Origin: Oceanobacillus luteolus
GTDB lineage: Bacteria; Bacillota; Bacilli; Bacillales; Amphibacillaceae
NCBI RefSeq assembly: GCF_023715655.1
Contig: NZ_JAMBON010000002.1
Coordinates: 124,001 to 188,000 of the forward strand
DNA length: 64,000 nucleotides
Direction: 5' to 3'
Shown: positions 63,617 through 64,000 of the stretch, piece by piece
Numbering within the stretch: position 1 is the stretch's first letter
Layout: the number at the start of each line of letters is the position of its first letter
Notes under the pieces: model-generated
What the model was told of the DNA's origin: nothing
The model's database searches: none
The model's input: the letters and a program-made list of their open reading frames with translations, nothing else
Program-made: the position numbers and the translations under genes

Positions 63617-64000
63617 ATGATTAAGAATCTATTGGAAAAAATGAAAAGTATATTTAAAGATGATGATGAAATTCAGGAACATACACAACCAACCACCCAA
63701 CGTCAGGAAATAAAAGCGAGAATGACATATCAATATCCTGAGAAGAAATTCCGTTTTCCAGTAATACCTGACCATGTCGATGTTCCTGAGAAAGATAAAC
63801 AATCACCTGCTTATGTGCGTAGGAAAAGAAGAGAGACTCCAGTTTCTCCACAAACTCCACAAAAGGAGATCAAAAAGACAAAGTCAACAGAACCGCATAC
63901 CAGGAAAGTTATTCGGGATGAAAATGCTCCACCGTTTGAAGTAAGTAAAGTTCCATCACCTGTTTATGGATTTCAGAAACAGAAGAATAAAGAGACTGAT
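63617..64000 (+). CDS. sftA: DNA translocase SftA (YtpS), 5' part
   Basis: The frame is open from the ATG at 63617 to the right edge (128 codons), so the gene is cut by the window. The visible part is the low-complexity, basic N-terminal linker with KFRFPVIPD and PPFEVSKVPSPVYGF, both found in the N-terminus of B. subtilis SftA; the FtsK-type motor lies beyond the edge. SftA is the soluble translocase that clears DNA from the division septum. Position after ytpR matches B. subtilis. Confidence 0.85.
   Translation, partial: MIKNLLEKMKSIFKDDDEIQEHTQPTTQRQEIKARMTYQYPEKKFRFPVIPDHVDVPEKDKQSPAYVRRKRRETPVSPQTPQKEIKKTKSTEPHTRKVIRDENAPPFEVSKVPSPVYGFQKQKNKETD

Overview
The window is chromosomal DNA from a low-G+C Gram-positive, endospore-forming member of the Bacillaceae. 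Long runs of genes keep Bacillus subtilis order: fadN-fadA-fadE-yusI-gcvH-yusF-yusE-metNPQ, sufCDSUB, yunE-yunD-yunC-yunB/lytH/yutC/yutD, yutE to yumB/yuiB, and ytnP to ytpR/sftA. Spore genes (yunB, lytH, yutC, yutH, a CotF-like protein) point to a sporulator. Several Na+-coupled carriers (NhaC family, NSS family, PutP, a second SSS symporter) fit a salt-adapted genus such as Oceanobacillus or Virgibacillus, but the genus is inference. Many starts are TTG or GTG behind strong Shine-Dalgarno sequences. No rRNA, tRNA, prophage or CRISPR was seen.

Layout. 0-4.3 kb: the end of a release-factor-like gene, an SH3b membrane protein, and a znuACB-zur zinc uptake operon with two Zur boxes. 4.4-10 kb: the FadR-type fadNAE beta-oxidation operon, followed by a solitary IS200-type element. 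10.7-15.6 kb: yusI, gcvH, yusF, yusE, then a SAM-riboswitch-controlled methionine ABC importer. 16-19 kb: an accessory-looking stretch with a DUF421 protein, a stand-alone proteasome-like Ntn-hydrolase with a 51-residue companion, and a KGG-repeat stress protein. 19-24.5 kb: sufCDSUB. 24.7-31.6 kb: DUF2071, YitT-type and MFS genes, a DUF3231 protein, an ssuACB-type importer, yqhV and a CotF-like gene. 31.8-35.5 kb: yunEDCB. 35.5-39.3 kb: a lysine riboswitch in front of an NhaC-family carrier, then an NSS carrier with its MetS-like small subunit. 39.3-50 kb: lytH-yutC, yutD, an amidase, yutE, a SufR-like regulator, yutG, yutH, two Fe-S carrier genes, yumC, yumB and yuiB. 50-54.3 kb: a sigma-54 activator divergent from proline dehydrogenase and putP. 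54.4-64 kb: a frameshifted ybaK-like gene, an SSS symporter with a small partner, a DUF4349 lipoprotein, ytnP, a PepSY protein, ytoP, a DUF84 gene, ytoQ, ytpPQR and the start of sftA.

Main points for a second look: (1) a TTG-started, 420-residue protein that should expose an N-terminal Thr and has proteasome-like Thr1/Asp17/Lys36 spacing, followed by a 51-residue acidic protein; (2) a complete sigma-54 circuit for proline use, with a GG-N10-GC promoter, tandem palindromic enhancer candidates and a divergent PAS-AAA+ activator; (3) a lysine riboswitch that assigns the NhaC-family gene to probable lysine transport and overrides a tempting small ORF; (4) a SufR-like Fe-S regulator gene about 19 kb from suf; (5) several structured intergenic RNAs with no assigned family; (6) a terminator hairpin whose 3' arm is the ribosome binding site of the next gene.
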